In this document: positions 12,364 through 23,377 of the stretch, piece by piece | Numbering within the stretch: the first letter of the stretch is position 1 | Layout of the letters: each line of letters opens with the position of its first letter | Origin: Agaricus subrufescens | Taxonomy: Eukaryota > Basidiomycota > Agaricomycetes > Agaricales > Agaricaceae | Direction of reading: 5' to 3' | DNA: 64,000 bases | Assembly (NCBI GenBank): GCA_029945375.1 | Contig: CM057060.1 | Span: forward strand, 2,666,001 to 2,730,000 | Position numbers and translations under genes: made by a program | The notes under the pieces: model-generated | What the model was told of the DNA's origin: nothing | Database searches by the model: none | What the model saw: only the letters and a program-made list of their open reading frames with translations

Positions 12364-13941
12364 TTATGCTTCCAAATCATATATGCTCTTTCCAGACCCA
12401 TTGGAGAGCGTGGGTTCAGCCGCCATTACAGAGTTGCCCGATAACGAGGCTAGCTCATCTAAGATGCCTTTTCGCGCCAGCGCGTCAAGATCCTTTAGTA
12501 AGAGTGAAATTACTTTCTGTGGGAAAACGGGTGTCAAGGAGGTCCTATTTCAAAAGGGGAAGATGCGCACCTTGAGCTTTGAGTCTATTTTTACGATCAT
12601 ATCACTTTGAGATGACGACCAATTGACCGTGGGTTGAGAAAAGCTGGCGCCCATTCCCATCCCAACGCTGCTGGCGTTGGCTATGCTCCAGAGAGAGTTT
12701 TCGGGCTCGGAGGGTACGGGCAAGGTCGTTGACGAGTTGGTGACGCTCGGGAACTGGACAGGGGGCTGGTTGGGGTTGGGGCTGGAAGTGAGATTATGAT
12801 GCAAGAGTAGGTGGGAAGACGAGTTGGTGTGATTTGTGGCGGGGTATTGGGAGCTATAATTATTGGCCTCTGAGGCAAAGAGATAGGATACGCCCGGGTA
12901 TGGGGTGACGCCTGACAGAGGACCGAGAGAGGTCGAGTGGGGTATGGAGGAGGGGCCGAGGATCTTTGAGATTCTGCTGTACGCCTCTGACATCACGTCG
13001 AGGAGGGATAGAACGGTCTCGTGATAGTCCAGTGCAAAGGGCTGAGCGGCGCAAAATGAATGAAATGTCATTTTGAGGAAAACATAGACGTACGGTATGC
13101 AGCATGGTCAGGTATGATGCATCGCTGGCCAGTTCCGAGCTCGCGAACTCTGACCCGACTCCTTTCTTGATAGAAATGCCTTTTTTGAAGATTTTCTGTG
13201 ATGACGCCAAATAAGCCCTAGGCTGGGGACATAAGCGGGGGAAAGCGTACCATCTTGGACTTGTCGTTGTCGTCTTTTGATTGATCGTGCTCCGTCACGG
13301 TGTTCAAAATGGCTCGGAGGAGGTCAAGGGGATTGTTGATATCAAGTAGATTTGACAGATTAAATCCGAGAATAGCGAAGCGATTGGTCCTGTCGACAGG
13401 GTCAGAGACGCGTAGGGACAGGAGGAGGAAGGGGCTCGCCGTTTTTTCATGGCGTCGTTATTGAACACCCTGTCCAGGTCTGCGCGGGTGATGAGGAGGG
13501 TATGGAACCAGTGGCTCTTGCTGCAGGGGGCAAGGGGGCGTCAAAGGGAGAGGAGAGAGGGAGGAACTGAGAAACGCACCCCTCGTGGACATTTCTGAGG
13601 TAGGTGAGAGTAACGAGACGCTTGTGGACGAGGTCTCTGAGGAACTCGACCGAGGTGCTCGACGTGAGCGGGGGGCTGGTGGCGGCGAAGAGGAGGCTCT
13701 CCGCCGCCTGGGAGTCCGGGGTGGTGTCTGCGCGGGCGAGGGGCATGGGGGCGGGGGGCGTCTGGGCGAGAGACGAGGCGCCGGGCATGCCGGTGGCGGC
13801 ACCGGGGGCGGGGGCGGCGGGCACGGCGGGGACAGGCGAGCCGGCCGGGGCGGGCGCAGCGGGGGGCTTGAAGGAGGCGAGGAGATTCTGGGCAGAGGAC
13901 TTGCGGCGCATCGCAGGCCGGGCAGCGTCAAAGTGGCCCAT
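12364..13941 (-). CDS. conserved fungal protein of unknown function
   Basis: I do not recognise a named domain. Spliced exons read: MGHFDAARPAMRRKSSAQNL, an Ala/Pro-rich linker, STSVEFLRDLVHKRLVTLTY with LRNVHEGKSHWFHTLLITRA, then MKKRTNRFAILGFNLSNLLD, LDLLRAILNTVTEHDQSKDD, KIFKKGISIKKGVGSEFASS, PFALDYHETVLSLLDVMSEA, a Ser/Pro-rich stretch, and a helical end IVKIDSKLKKVISLLLKDLD to SIYDLEA. Helical segments alternating with disordered linkers suggest a cytosolic scaffold-type protein (inference). One intron (13439-13390) would have a GC donor. The start at 13941 is preferred over a Met at 14016 because the latter would leave only 2 bp before NTF2 on the other strand. Confidence 0.75.
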
Positions 13942-14018
13942 CGAGACCCTCTCCCCGTCACGTGGCCCCCGGCTCGATAATCGTGATCTCAGCCCCATCG
14001 CCCCTCCTCCTCCCAACC
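13942..14018. promoter_or_regulatory. 77-bp bidirectional promoter between the unknown gene and NTF2
   Basis: The two divergent start codons are at 13941 (-) and 14019 (+). Transcription of both must start in or across this short C-rich stretch or inside the neighbouring leader. No TATA box is visible. Confidence 0.5.
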
Positions 14019-14591
14019 ATGGCCGACGTCGCCGGGCAGTTCACCACCTTCTACTACCAGACCTTTGCCGCTAACCGCGCCGGCCTCCAGTCCCTCTACG
14101 TGCGTTCTCCTTCTGTTTCTTCCTCTTCTCGGCCTCACCATCCCAGCGCGATGACTCCAAGCTAAGTTGGGAGGGCACACAAGTAGTCGGCCCAGCCAGC
14201 ATCACTGAGAAATTAACGGTACACCAGCTCTCCCACCTCCCTTCTCCCGCTCAACTACCCTCTCTCAGACCCTGCCCTTCGAAAAGGTCCAGCACAAGGT
14301 CCTCACCACCGACGCACAGCCCATGGACAACAACAACATGCTCATAGTCGTCACCGGTCTTTTAGTCGTCCGTGTTGCACCCCCTCTCCGATCACTTTCC
14401 CATCTTCTGACACCCATTCCCAGGTCGACGACAGCACAACCCCCTTGCAATTCACCCAGGCATTCGTCCTCAAACAAGTCGAGCAGTCTTTCTATGTGTA
14501 CGCGATTATCCCACTATCACTCCAATCGCACCGCCTCACCTGCCTCATTTCCAGTCAGAACGATGTTTTCCGCCTGAATTACGGATCTTAG
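14019..14591 (+). CDS. NTF2: nuclear transport factor 2 (NTF2)
   Basis: Carries RanGDP into the nucleus. Five exons (14019-14099, 14147-14218, 14269-14367, 14424-14497, 14555-14591) give 120 residues, the usual family length. Sequence landmarks: MADVAGQFTTFYYQTFAANR, RDDSKLSWEGTQVVGPASIT, LPFEKVQHKVLTTDAQPMDN, MLIVVTGLLV, STTPLQFTQAFVLKQVEQSF and VQNDVFRLNYGS. All introns are short GT-AG introns. Intact and typical. Its neighbour on the right is a diverged paralogue with the same intron positions. Confidence 0.95.
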
Positions 14592-15327
14592 GACCTGCCT
14601 ATCTTGGCTTCGTCGCTTGCACTGCTAGCCCTTAACCCTTATTCAACTTAATTCAACATCTCTTGAAATAGTTCTTTTTTGTCTTAGGATTAGAAGAATC
14701 CTCAGTTTCTTGCAAAGCCATAGCCGCGCACTCGTGCCTCCGACACCTCGGAGATCGATGCTCAACTGGGCCCGACGACTGAGTCATGTACTGCCCTATC
14801 AGAACCACATATTCCACCGTCATATACAATCACGATCTTGATAATCACCATTCCCATCTTTCCGAAATCTCTCCTACACGCAGAGAAACTCGTAGTGACC
14901 TTCCCACATCTTAGTACAAATTTTATCTCCTTATTGGCCTTTTCGGAGATATCGGTCTTCCTGATGCTATCACAAAAGTTGTATACCGTTCATTACGGCA
15001 CTAATCAATTACCGCTTCCTCGACTTACAATTTCAGAACTTATCATGAATAAAAGTTGACGTCTCCTCTAGCCCACGCAAATCCAGAATATACGCGTACA
15101 ACGCCCTTATACGATGTCAAACTACCTCACGGTAAACGTGTATTTCCTTTTCAGGTTTATCATTTCTATTTTTACCCATACCGTGACAAATGCCGCCACA
15201 AATACTGACAGGTATTCACAAAGACTTCCCTGCCTGTGTTCATTCTGCTGCGACATACGTTGAGTCAGTCTTAGACAAATCTATCACGAGGTGTATGTCA
15301 TACCTTGACAATAATATTTTCGTATTT
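14592..15327. other. intergenic stretch with a dispersed repeat
   Basis: Convergent 3' ends of NTF2 (+) and the NTF2-like gene (-). The part at about 15006-15188 is a repeat also found near 36243-36428 (listed separately). No other gene is supported. Confidence 0.5.
15006..15188. repeat. dispersed repeat block, copy 1
   Basis: Closely matches 36243-36428; for example both contain TACGATGTCAAACTACCTCA and the same flanking words CCGCTTCCTCGACTTA and GTATTTCCTTTTC. A weaker version is near 30900-30990. In each place it lies 3' of an NTF2-like gene or remnant on the minus strand, so it probably travels with that gene as its 3' flank. On the plus strand both strong copies can be read as PLYDVKLPHGKRVFPF-like peptide, but copy 1 has a stop upstream. 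Confidence 0.7.
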
Positions 15328-15950
15328 TCAATCCATCCACTGGAATACCTCATTGCATCTGGAAAAGGGCACAACCCGAAGGTGAATTCAAGGGTACTTA
15401 TGGCAAAAGAAGAGGCATAAGAACCTCACATGTAAAAAATCTCGTTTTCTCTCCCAATTACCAGTGCATGATAGAAACTCTGGATTGTTTGCTTATTGAC
15501 CTGGGGACAAATTCAATAAGTGTATCGAAAACGTAGTAGGGGTACTACCACATACCATTGCTGTTCCTTGCACAACGACTATCGTGGGGTCATGGTTATA
15601 CGCACTTTGAAAATCATTCACTTGAACATTCGTAAGGCTGAGACTCTGAGTGAATGAAAGTCGCATCAAAATCTAGATTTATAGAAAAGAAGAACCCGGA
15701 AAGGGTGAGGGAGTGAGGACTTACAGCCCGTGTGTTTGCAAGGCCTTCTATTCCACGGAAATCTTGCCCAAGCCACGAAATTGCAGAATTACTGCGCTCA
15801 AGGATCGAGCCTCAGAGGGAGAGTAGACCCGCTGAATCACCGGTAAGAACTCACATAGAAATTCGAGAGAGTGAAGGGATCTGTTTGGAGCAGGTGATAG
15901 AACATGTCAATGAACTCTCGGCCAAATTGAGGGTTGATGGCGTTGATCAT
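15328..15950 (-). CDS. diverged NTF2-like paralogue
   Basis: Five small exons read MINAINPQFGREFIDMFYHL through TLSNFY, RSNSAISWLGQDFRGIEG, SLSLTNVQVNDFQSAYNHD with PTIVVVQGTAM, VNKQTIQSFYHALVIGRENE, and FYICNEVFQWMD. Aligned by eye with the canonical gene at 14019, the four introns fall at the same places (FY|R, before the LPF-like strand, after VVVTG-like, inside FYV/FYI), so this is a DNA-level duplicate and not a retrocopy. It has about 120 residues, with only scattered residues kept. The frame stays open across all exons, so it may be a functional, fast-changing NTF2-fold protein. The acceptor of intron 1 would be a less usual GAG. Ran binding cannot be assumed. Confidence 0.7.
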
Positions 15951-16548
15951 TAGGTTTACCGTCACCCTCTGAGCCGTTGTGGGTCAGCGTTTAAGTTAGT
16001 AGTCGGTAAATTCGGAGGAGCGTACGGAAGTCTTGATGGTTTTAGAAAGAGACGATGTTGAAGTGGAGATAGGTGATGAGAATAATAGTCTTCTTTTTGC
16101 TCGTTTCTGAGTATTTGTGGTTCAAGTTCTCCAACTGCATGACTGCCCCTTTCAGCAACATCACTGTGAGACCGGGGGGTATGTAAAATACTATGGCTGA
16201 AAACGCCTGTGAGGAGAGTTAACAACTGTTGAAATGTCAGTTAGAATACACCTCATTAAGTAGTATTTGACATATGAAAATACTAGACATATACTACTTT
16301 ATTGACAGTATAATACCTGTCGGCATCATAGTCATATACTCATGTCAAAGGCAACATCACACAGATTTTCGCAGTCAAAAAACTTGTTAGAAGCCAGTAA
16401 ATCACATAGTGAGAGGCATTCAATTATAGAGCTATTCGAAGTACTAGATGTTAATAGTAGTGCAAATAACTAGTAAATAACCTGACAATAGGTACTCAAA
16501 TACGGAGCTGGTATGAGTAATCTAATATGTTAATGGTAATTAGGTTAG
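15951..16548. other. AT-rich flank with transposon-edge palindrome
   Basis: Upstream region of the NTF2-like gene; part of it (around 16040-16130) resembles sequence near 36640-36760, upstream of an NTF2-like remnant. From 16250 onward it becomes AT-rich and carries the palindrome at 16258-16299. Confidence 0.5.
16258..16299. repeat. left-edge palindrome of the transposable-element block
   Basis: AAGTAGTAT at 16258-16266 is repeated in inverted order as ATACTACTT at 16291-16299. A related but different palindrome, starting with the same AGTAGTA word, sits at 29793-29840, and the 11-mer TCGAAGTACTA occurs at 16436-16446 and again in the right palindrome. Confidence 0.6.
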
Positions 16549-17874
16549 CTACAGCTTCTTTCCCTTTGCCTTTGATGGGGCATTAGTACGGCTACTATCA
16601 CCCTGTCGTGTTCGCTTTGTTGGTGCAGTGTCTTGATGAGTAATATCCACATTTTTATATGATCGTTTTGAACCTGCTCTCAGTGTTCGCTGCACTGGCT
16701 CGCCACCTTCCTCTCTAACACATACTTTGGCATTACTCTTATTCTTCTCCTTTTGCGCCCCCTTCTTCATGGCCGGTTTCTGAGCCTGTGCTGTAGTTTT
16801 GACTTTCTTGGTAGTTTTGTTCTTCTGTTGCTTTGGCTCCGATTCTTCTCGCCCGACATCATCCATCAATTCATCATCATCACTACCAAACCCTTTCAAT
16901 TCAGTGCCCTGAACTTTAAAATAGTCAGGGTCATTGCCTTTGAAGTCGCTATTAATATTCTCACCATCAATATCATCATTACCATTGACTTCATCCTCTG
17001 TAAGATTAACATCCTCATTCTCATGATCACTGGCCATCGCATCCTCCATTTCGCTATTAACCTTGTCTGTGGTACTATCATCCTCAGGAGTCCTATCCTC
17101 AGGCTCGTTGTTACCTTCAGCCTCAGAGCTGTCATTATCTTCAGCCTCGGAGCTGTCAGCTCTTTCCATCGGAGTTGTTGTTTCAGGAGTAGCATTGGCA
17201 GGCCTTCGTCTGCCTCGATTATTACGATAATATGTCAGTATTCCCTTCATGATCTCGTAGCTAGCCCAGTCACTGTCATATTTTCGAAGAGGCTCATAAT
17301 CGTGTCTTGCCTTATAGATGAATGAATAAATATAGCTGATTATAGTAGATTAAAGGAAATACATACAAGTTTTGCCGCCGTAGCAAGTTGTGAGGGGTTG
17401 ATACTATTATAAAGCATAGTGAACTTGATCCCAGCATGTTTCATTGCATCGCTAACTGTGCGCTACAATTTATCAATATATAAGCAGATGGCAAAAGTAA
17501 AAAGATTGGCTGGACTTACACGGCATTGGTTGTAGACCGTCTTATTGTCTATCGGTTGCATGTCGGTTTGCAGGTGGCTGATCTGCTCAGGAGGCGGAAT
17601 GAGACTTCGGGAAACTTTGGTCTGGGGACCCGAAACAGTAGCTTTCTTCAATTGATCGAGCTCCGCTGGAAACACAATGAGATCTGAGTATGGTGAAGAA
17701 GGATGGTCTACCTTCACGATGCGCAAGTTTCTTTTCCAATCGCTTAATCCTTTCTAGAGAATTATCGCTAACAACCCTGCGGGAGGTGGTAGTACTGGCT
17801 CGTTGACCTGCCGGGACTGGTTGATTCTCTTTCGACGAAGAAGAGGCCTTGGTCGAGGGTTTTCTAGTAGGCAT
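16549..17874 (-). CDS. transposon-associated basic coiled-coil protein
   Basis: Spliced from about four exons: MPTRKPSTKASSSSKENQPV, a leucine-rich coiled coil (SLERIKRLEKKLAHREG, then ELDQLKKATVSGPQTKVS), NKTVYNQCRRTVSDAMKHAG, NPSQLATAAKLARHDYEPLR with KYDSDWASYEIMKGILTYY, an acidic Asp/Glu-rich stretch and a very basic C-terminus (KKVKTTAQAQKPAMKKGAQK, KAKGKKL). The order of coiled coil, short helical domain and charged tail resembles small proteins I recall beside DNA transposons of Agaricomycetes. The function is unknown; a nuclear location is likely from the charge. Confidence 0.6.
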
Positions 17875-18363
17875 GCTTGAGTCTATAGTTGTGCTGAAGG
17901 ACGAGAGAGGTGTGGGGTGCAAATTAAAGTTGAAGGTTTATTTAAATAATTTGCGACTTACAGAGAGTCTGCATCTCAATGCTTCACCACTTAACACAAT
18001 AACCGAGCGGAGGGGAGCTGACACAGGCACGCCGAAGGTGTAAGTAAGAGGACTGCTTCGCTGAGGTCAATTACAGAAAAAAATACTCCACTTTACGTCT
18101 TTCGCATTTTACGTTTTTCTGCAAGTTGTATTCGGGTACTGTTTGACGCCGGCATCGGGTACGCAAACTGTAAGCCCCGCCTTAATTGCTTGGCAGGAGG
18201 CGGTGGCGGTGAGTTGGATATCATTGTTAGAGCAGAATGGTGGCAAAAATGAGAAAAAAAATACTTACGTCTTCTTCCTACTGCCGGCCACAATTGATTC
18301 CGATACCCGGCTGTGTGCATAGCAAATTCGCTTTAGTGGTCTGATAAATCTATTTATCTGTAA

Positions 18364-19111
18364 ATGGAAAACAGTACTTTGGATATAAATTCGTCCCGGG
18401 GTGGCTTTGAGACTTTCAACTTCTCCCCGATGTCGAGACAACCCTCCTATACAGAGTCAGAATCAGTGGTTGAGATAGTCCCAGAGACTCCTGGCGCATC
18501 TATGGAGCGTGAAAATCGGCTCGGGGTAAAGAAGTATCGTGACGCATATGCAGACTCCGACGATGCATCAGAGCCATCTACTACAGCACCTGTCAGGCAA
18601 CCAAGCTGGGACACTGGTAAGTCGCTTACAAGGATCAGTCACTTGATACTGAATACCGTTCAGTGATTAGAAACAGGGCAAAAAGGACGGCTGGGTATCG
18701 CACCAAAGGAACAGACGTACAACACGAGGCGGTTGGTTCCATTGCTGAAGGTGGGAGTGATAATCGGCAGAAAATCACAGTCAATCTTGTTGCCGAATCC
18801 GTTAGTGCTCGTCGGGGTACCACCGTTGATTTGACAACCACTGGAGACACTGTCAGCACTGAAGGGATACAGGACGGGGGTTGTCGGAAACGCCGGAGAA
18901 ATTTTGAGTTATCGATTGAACAAAAACTAGATGAGCAACAGCAGAAGGCAAGTGATCATTTTTCGAAGTAGAAGTAAACTGATTTCTCTTACTTTAGAAG
19001 CGCAAGACGATTCGTATATGTATTCCAGGCAACGACAAGGGTAGCTTTGAGATACAAATGGACTCATCCGAGCATGAGGAGAAGTTGGATGTTACAGTGG
19101 GCGCAATCTGA
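18364..19111 (+). CDS. small hypothetical protein within the element
   Basis: Three exons join to MENSTLDINSSRGGFETFNF ... SYTESESVVEIVPETPGASM ... VIRNRAKRTAGYRTKG ... GGCRKRRRNFELSIEQKLDE, QQQK, then KRKTIRICIPGNDKGSFEIQ and a short acidic end. The second intron (18948-18997) has a classic GC donor (AAG|GCAAGT). No family recognised. It contains a basic RKRRR cluster (possible nuclear signal) and a short coiled-coil region. It runs divergently from the coiled-coil gene, 489 bp apart. Confidence 0.5.
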
Positions 19112-19587
19112 GTAGTGTACTTAGACCAGAAAGGAATGATACATTTTTACACGTTACCTGGGATTGTTAAAGGAATCAGCATAAGGAAAAGAGTTAGCTG
19201 TGTAATTGAAGTTCCAGCCTTGACAACACCGCTCTATAATGGATCATTCCAAGGGGTTTGCATTACACATACCGACAGCAAGTGAAAATCGTGCCAAGAA
19301 TATATTGCTTTATCATACTATTAGAGTGAAGATATAAACTATAGAGATCATTTCAGTGGTGATTATATATGGAAATGCAACAACAAAAACTTACCAGATG
19401 TAGCATCGCATGATGTTCCTGGCAAAACTGCAGGTGCTAAAAACTGTCAAACGAAGGCTACGATGTAAGATAAAAAATTCCAATGCCGACAGATAACTCT
19501 ACAGGTAGGATCTATGATATAAAGAAAACAAAATCTAACTCGAAATACTGTACCAAGCGTCAATTGATAATTTACAAATTAAAACAT
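19112..19587. other. AT-rich stretch inside the element
   Basis: About 475 bases between two convergent genes of the element; no gene supported. Some codons after 19111 stay open only briefly. Confidence 0.4.
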
Positions 19588-22375
19588 TCATGTACTGCAA
19601 AACGTGTCAAGAAATTGAGTCGACCATTTTTCCACGGAAGTGTTGGCTCTCCTAGCATCACCAAAGCCTCGAGTGTTGTTGCGCCATTGGCTGGCCGTGA
19701 GAAGGAACTTCGGATTAATGGTGACCTTCTCATCGAGGATGGAAAGATGACGGTTCACATAAAGCTCTTCCAAGCGAGGGGGCCAACGGCCTTGGTCATC
19801 GCCGCTGCCTTCGAACGTGGAGACCAGAGGGTGCCAAGACTGCTTCCTGATGCTGGTGCCCACACCTAATACAAGCATTGAGCACAAAAAAACGATATTC
19901 TGTTGAAGAACATACCTGTAAAACTTTGATATATACCACATAAGAGGTCCAGCTCGTTCATTGTCAAGTCATCATCTACATACTCCACACCATCTTTGTC
20001 CCGCGCATAAAAATTAAGAGTATTGTCGTGATGTAGACCCGACGGCCCCTTCAATGCTTCACTGATACTAATGCCACCCTCCAAGGCCAAGCGTCGAACA
20101 TAGCCACCGCGCAAGATAGCTGCATGGCCGCGCTGAGACGTCAACACGGACTGACACCTTTGCTTCCAGTATTCGTAATCAGATGGAGTGAATACATGAT
20201 CGGAAAAGATCATTGGTGTCACAGCGCATGGTAGCTCAGGACGCGCAAGCTTGAGGCCGGCTCGTTTCCGCAAAGTTCGGAATGGGACACCGGATTGTGC
20301 CAGTTCGACCGCGATATCTTCGTCATTGAGTTCAGGATGTAGACGACAGACCATAGCAGCAGCAGAGGCACTATAAACAGCAATATTCCAAGAGACAGTG
20401 GCCAAGCCACCAAAGTCAAACATATATAGGAGCCAGGCACCGGCCCGCACTCGTTTGATAGAGCGTAAGCGAGGGGAAAACTTGAGAGGATCCGTACATC
20501 TTGACGACAGGTCCCAGACAGCTGCTGATGGTTTGCCACCTTCCTTGCTAGCTAGACTCAACCCAAAGGTAATGCAGGCGTGACCCATTGGCGTTGTCCA
20601 GAAAACACTGTTGGGTTTGACGGCACAAGTGCCAATGATAGTGAGCAGGGCTTTGATGTCAGCAAGTTGCGCTGAATATCCAAATCCTGTGGCTAGTCGG
20701 GGGGGCAGAAAACCATAGTATTTCTTCAGAATGTCGAGCACTTCCAGCTGAGACTGCTCCCATTCGGGGAGGGGTGTTGAAGCGGCTCCTGACGAAGTAT
20801 GATCTACGGAGGGATTGACGGTGGAGGTGGCGGGTGCGGGAGCCATTGAGAGTGTTGTCGCCGCCGACGTTGTAGGGATAGTTGATACAGTCTCAGTAAC
20901 ATGGGCTGGAGAGGTACCAGTGAGAGAGCTTATGCCTCCCTCATCCTGGCGCAACTCCTGTGCTGGAACTTCGTCTACTTCTTCATCTGATTCCTCGTAT
21001 GATTCATCGACCCACTCGCTACAAAGAGTCCACTCATTACAAAATGAATCGTAGCGTGCTTCACCAGGGCGGGCGTCTTCTAGGGTCTTGCTACGATCTC
21101 GCTTTGGAACCAGAGTACGATTGAATTTTGGTGGAGTATCCAGACTCCACTCCCAGACATACACAGCAGCGCTCACGGTTGGCGGTTTATTTGCACGGTT
21201 TAGTCTAGTTTGTCGAGCCACGGGGGTTTCATGAAGTAACATTCGTTGGTGTCTCTCTTCATGCTTCTTCTCGAACGCCTCCCAAACATCTCGACCCGAT
21301 CTTTCGACTTGGCACAACCGTCCCTTCTTCCAAACGAGTTTGCTGATTTGCGAGGGCGAGGAAGGGGGCCGCTGGTCGTCCTCAGTGGCATTGACTGGTT
21401 GCGGACTTGCCGGTTCGAAGTAAGGCTCTGTGAACGACCATGAGTTATTACTCAGTACCAATTGATCATACACTACGCACCGTTAGTTTGTGCATCTTCC
21501 CACGCATCTTCTGTGCTAGCAGAGTAGGAAGGTATAGAGGGCGAAATGACGGTGGTTGCAGCTTGGAGAATTTCGGATGGGGGTACCATTAGGTAAAAGC
21601 CATCTCGTTTACTTTGCGCGATTTCTTGAGGACCCCAGCGGTACCACACCGGGATCCCACAGTGATCAAACCACCAAGCTGAGGGTTGGTTTGGCTGATC
21701 GTAGGGATTATGTAGAAAGACTCCTGCGCGATTGGCATCCCAGAAACGTTGGAGTAGGGGAGCACAGCGCAGGGACTCCCACATGCTTATACGACTCTTG
21801 TCCCACGTCACCAGCAGCTTGTACCACTCCATAGGGGAGATACCCTCCAAATACTTCGGATCCTCCGGGATTATCTTTAACATCCAGTACAATAGAGCGA
21901 TCCACATCGCAAACCAGTCTCGACCTTGATGTGCATATTTCCATGTCTTGGCTTGAGTGGGGTGGCCGTTGGTGTAACCCCATTTTCGGGTAGAATAAGG
22001 CTCCAAATAATGAAAGTTGAAATGGCGTGAGAAGATTCCCAGCACCTCTCGAATCAGATTCTCCACAGCCAACCATCTATTTTGTGAAAGATACGGCAGC
22101 TTATATAGCGTGCCATCGTCCTTCTGAAGAAGTTGTCGAGGCATATACCCGATATCCTCCACGAGAGCGCCGTTCCAGCATACCGGTCGCCTCGGCTGGA
22201 AGCCCAGCCACGGAACCCTCTCAGACCACCAATACGGCACTTCAAAAGCTTCCATGCCCACATTGTTAAATGAGGTGATGTCATCGATGTTGAGTTGACC
22301 AGGGAGTTGTACATCTCGGTCGCAGTTAGGCGAATAATATAAGTCGCCATCAATAAGGTAGGCTCGGCCTGGCAT
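19588..22375 (-). CDS. large transposon-associated protein of Agaricomycete type
   Basis: Three exons: MPGRAYLIDGDLYYSPNCDR to AWEDAQTNE (22375-21477 approx.), a long middle exon beginning PYFEPASPQPVNATEDDQ, and a last exon VGTSIRKQSWHPLVSTFEGS to DTFCST. About 860 residues. Features: WFAMWIALLYWMLKIIPEDP and CGIPVWYRWGPQEIAQSK in the N-terminal half, a charged/acidic linker, then PLPEWEQSQLEVLDILKKYY and WKQRCQSVLTSQRGHAAIL. These match, from memory, a protein abundant in Agaricomycete genomes next to transposase genes; its role is not known. It is transcribed divergently from the transposase, 1 kb away. The frame is intact. Confidence 0.65.
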
Positions 22376-23377
22376 TGTTGAAGATCGAAACGAAAAAGTA
22401 GAGCATAGTAGTATTTTAATCAATAGATGATGATACTCCTGGACAGTCCAAGAGTAAAAAGTGTCGATCCCGGACAGTCCGAGATACGGCGGTTGAGATG
22501 GTGGTGGTGGGCGTAGTGAATGAGTTTTTTTTGATTGGATCAGTGATTGTATCAAACTGAACTTCGGTCACATTATAATATCAATAAACAATCATTGATG
22601 CCGAGGCATGGCCATCATTATCAACTGATGGACGTGCGTGACTATGTGATCCGTACGCACCAGCGTGACCGCATAACGGTCACTCATCTCTTTCGCCCCT
22701 CACCTTGATTACTCCAAAGGCTCTGTAAGTCACCACCTACCGCATCTATCTGCTTATTTTTCTAGTAGGTACGCTATTGCGATAAACTGCCCGAAGTCAA
22801 GACTTTCTTTCGACGATGGACGCTCCTCAAACCTCATGGCACCGGATTGTCTGGTGCCTACCTTTGATTATGGTGGGCTCCCGTTGTATACACCTCACCA
22901 TCCACATGATTCCTTGACTTACCGTCATGATACCAATCGTCTCATATTACTTGCTAGTTGGCTCACAATCGCCTCCAAATATCGTGGACTGATACTCGAA
23001 GTTGCCCGCAGTAACACCCTATGGCAAGGTAGTGGCAACAACGACCCCCACTATCATCGTCCTCCCACCCAGTTCTCTAGTAGTTGCAATTCTTACAGGC
23101 CATGACATTCCTCCGATGTCAATCGGTTCACCACCGCTACCACCACCCGCTGTTTGGCTTACGACCCCGTCATTCCAATAAAACGATGTACTGCGACGCC
23201 TGATGTCCCTATAGTTCCAGCAGTCAATGTAAAAAAAAATTTTTAAATGAATTACGCATTGCCTGTGCTCGGCTCGCTTGATACATAGCCGGTCGGCCAG
23301 AAGAAATTTCCGTATCCATCCCTTCCTACATATACCCCACCAGTAGTTGCCACGCATCATCTTACAACCTTCTCAAC
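22376..23377. other. 1-kb divergent promoter region between helper-like gene and transposase
   Basis: No supported gene. An open frame at 22836-23105 has no recognisable features. A run of A/T lies near 23230-23245. The region must contain both promoters of the element genes. Confidence 0.4.

Noticed and set aside
13458..14074. Several long frames rich in Pro, Arg, Gly
   Set aside because: GC-rich first exon of the unknown gene read in other frames and strands.
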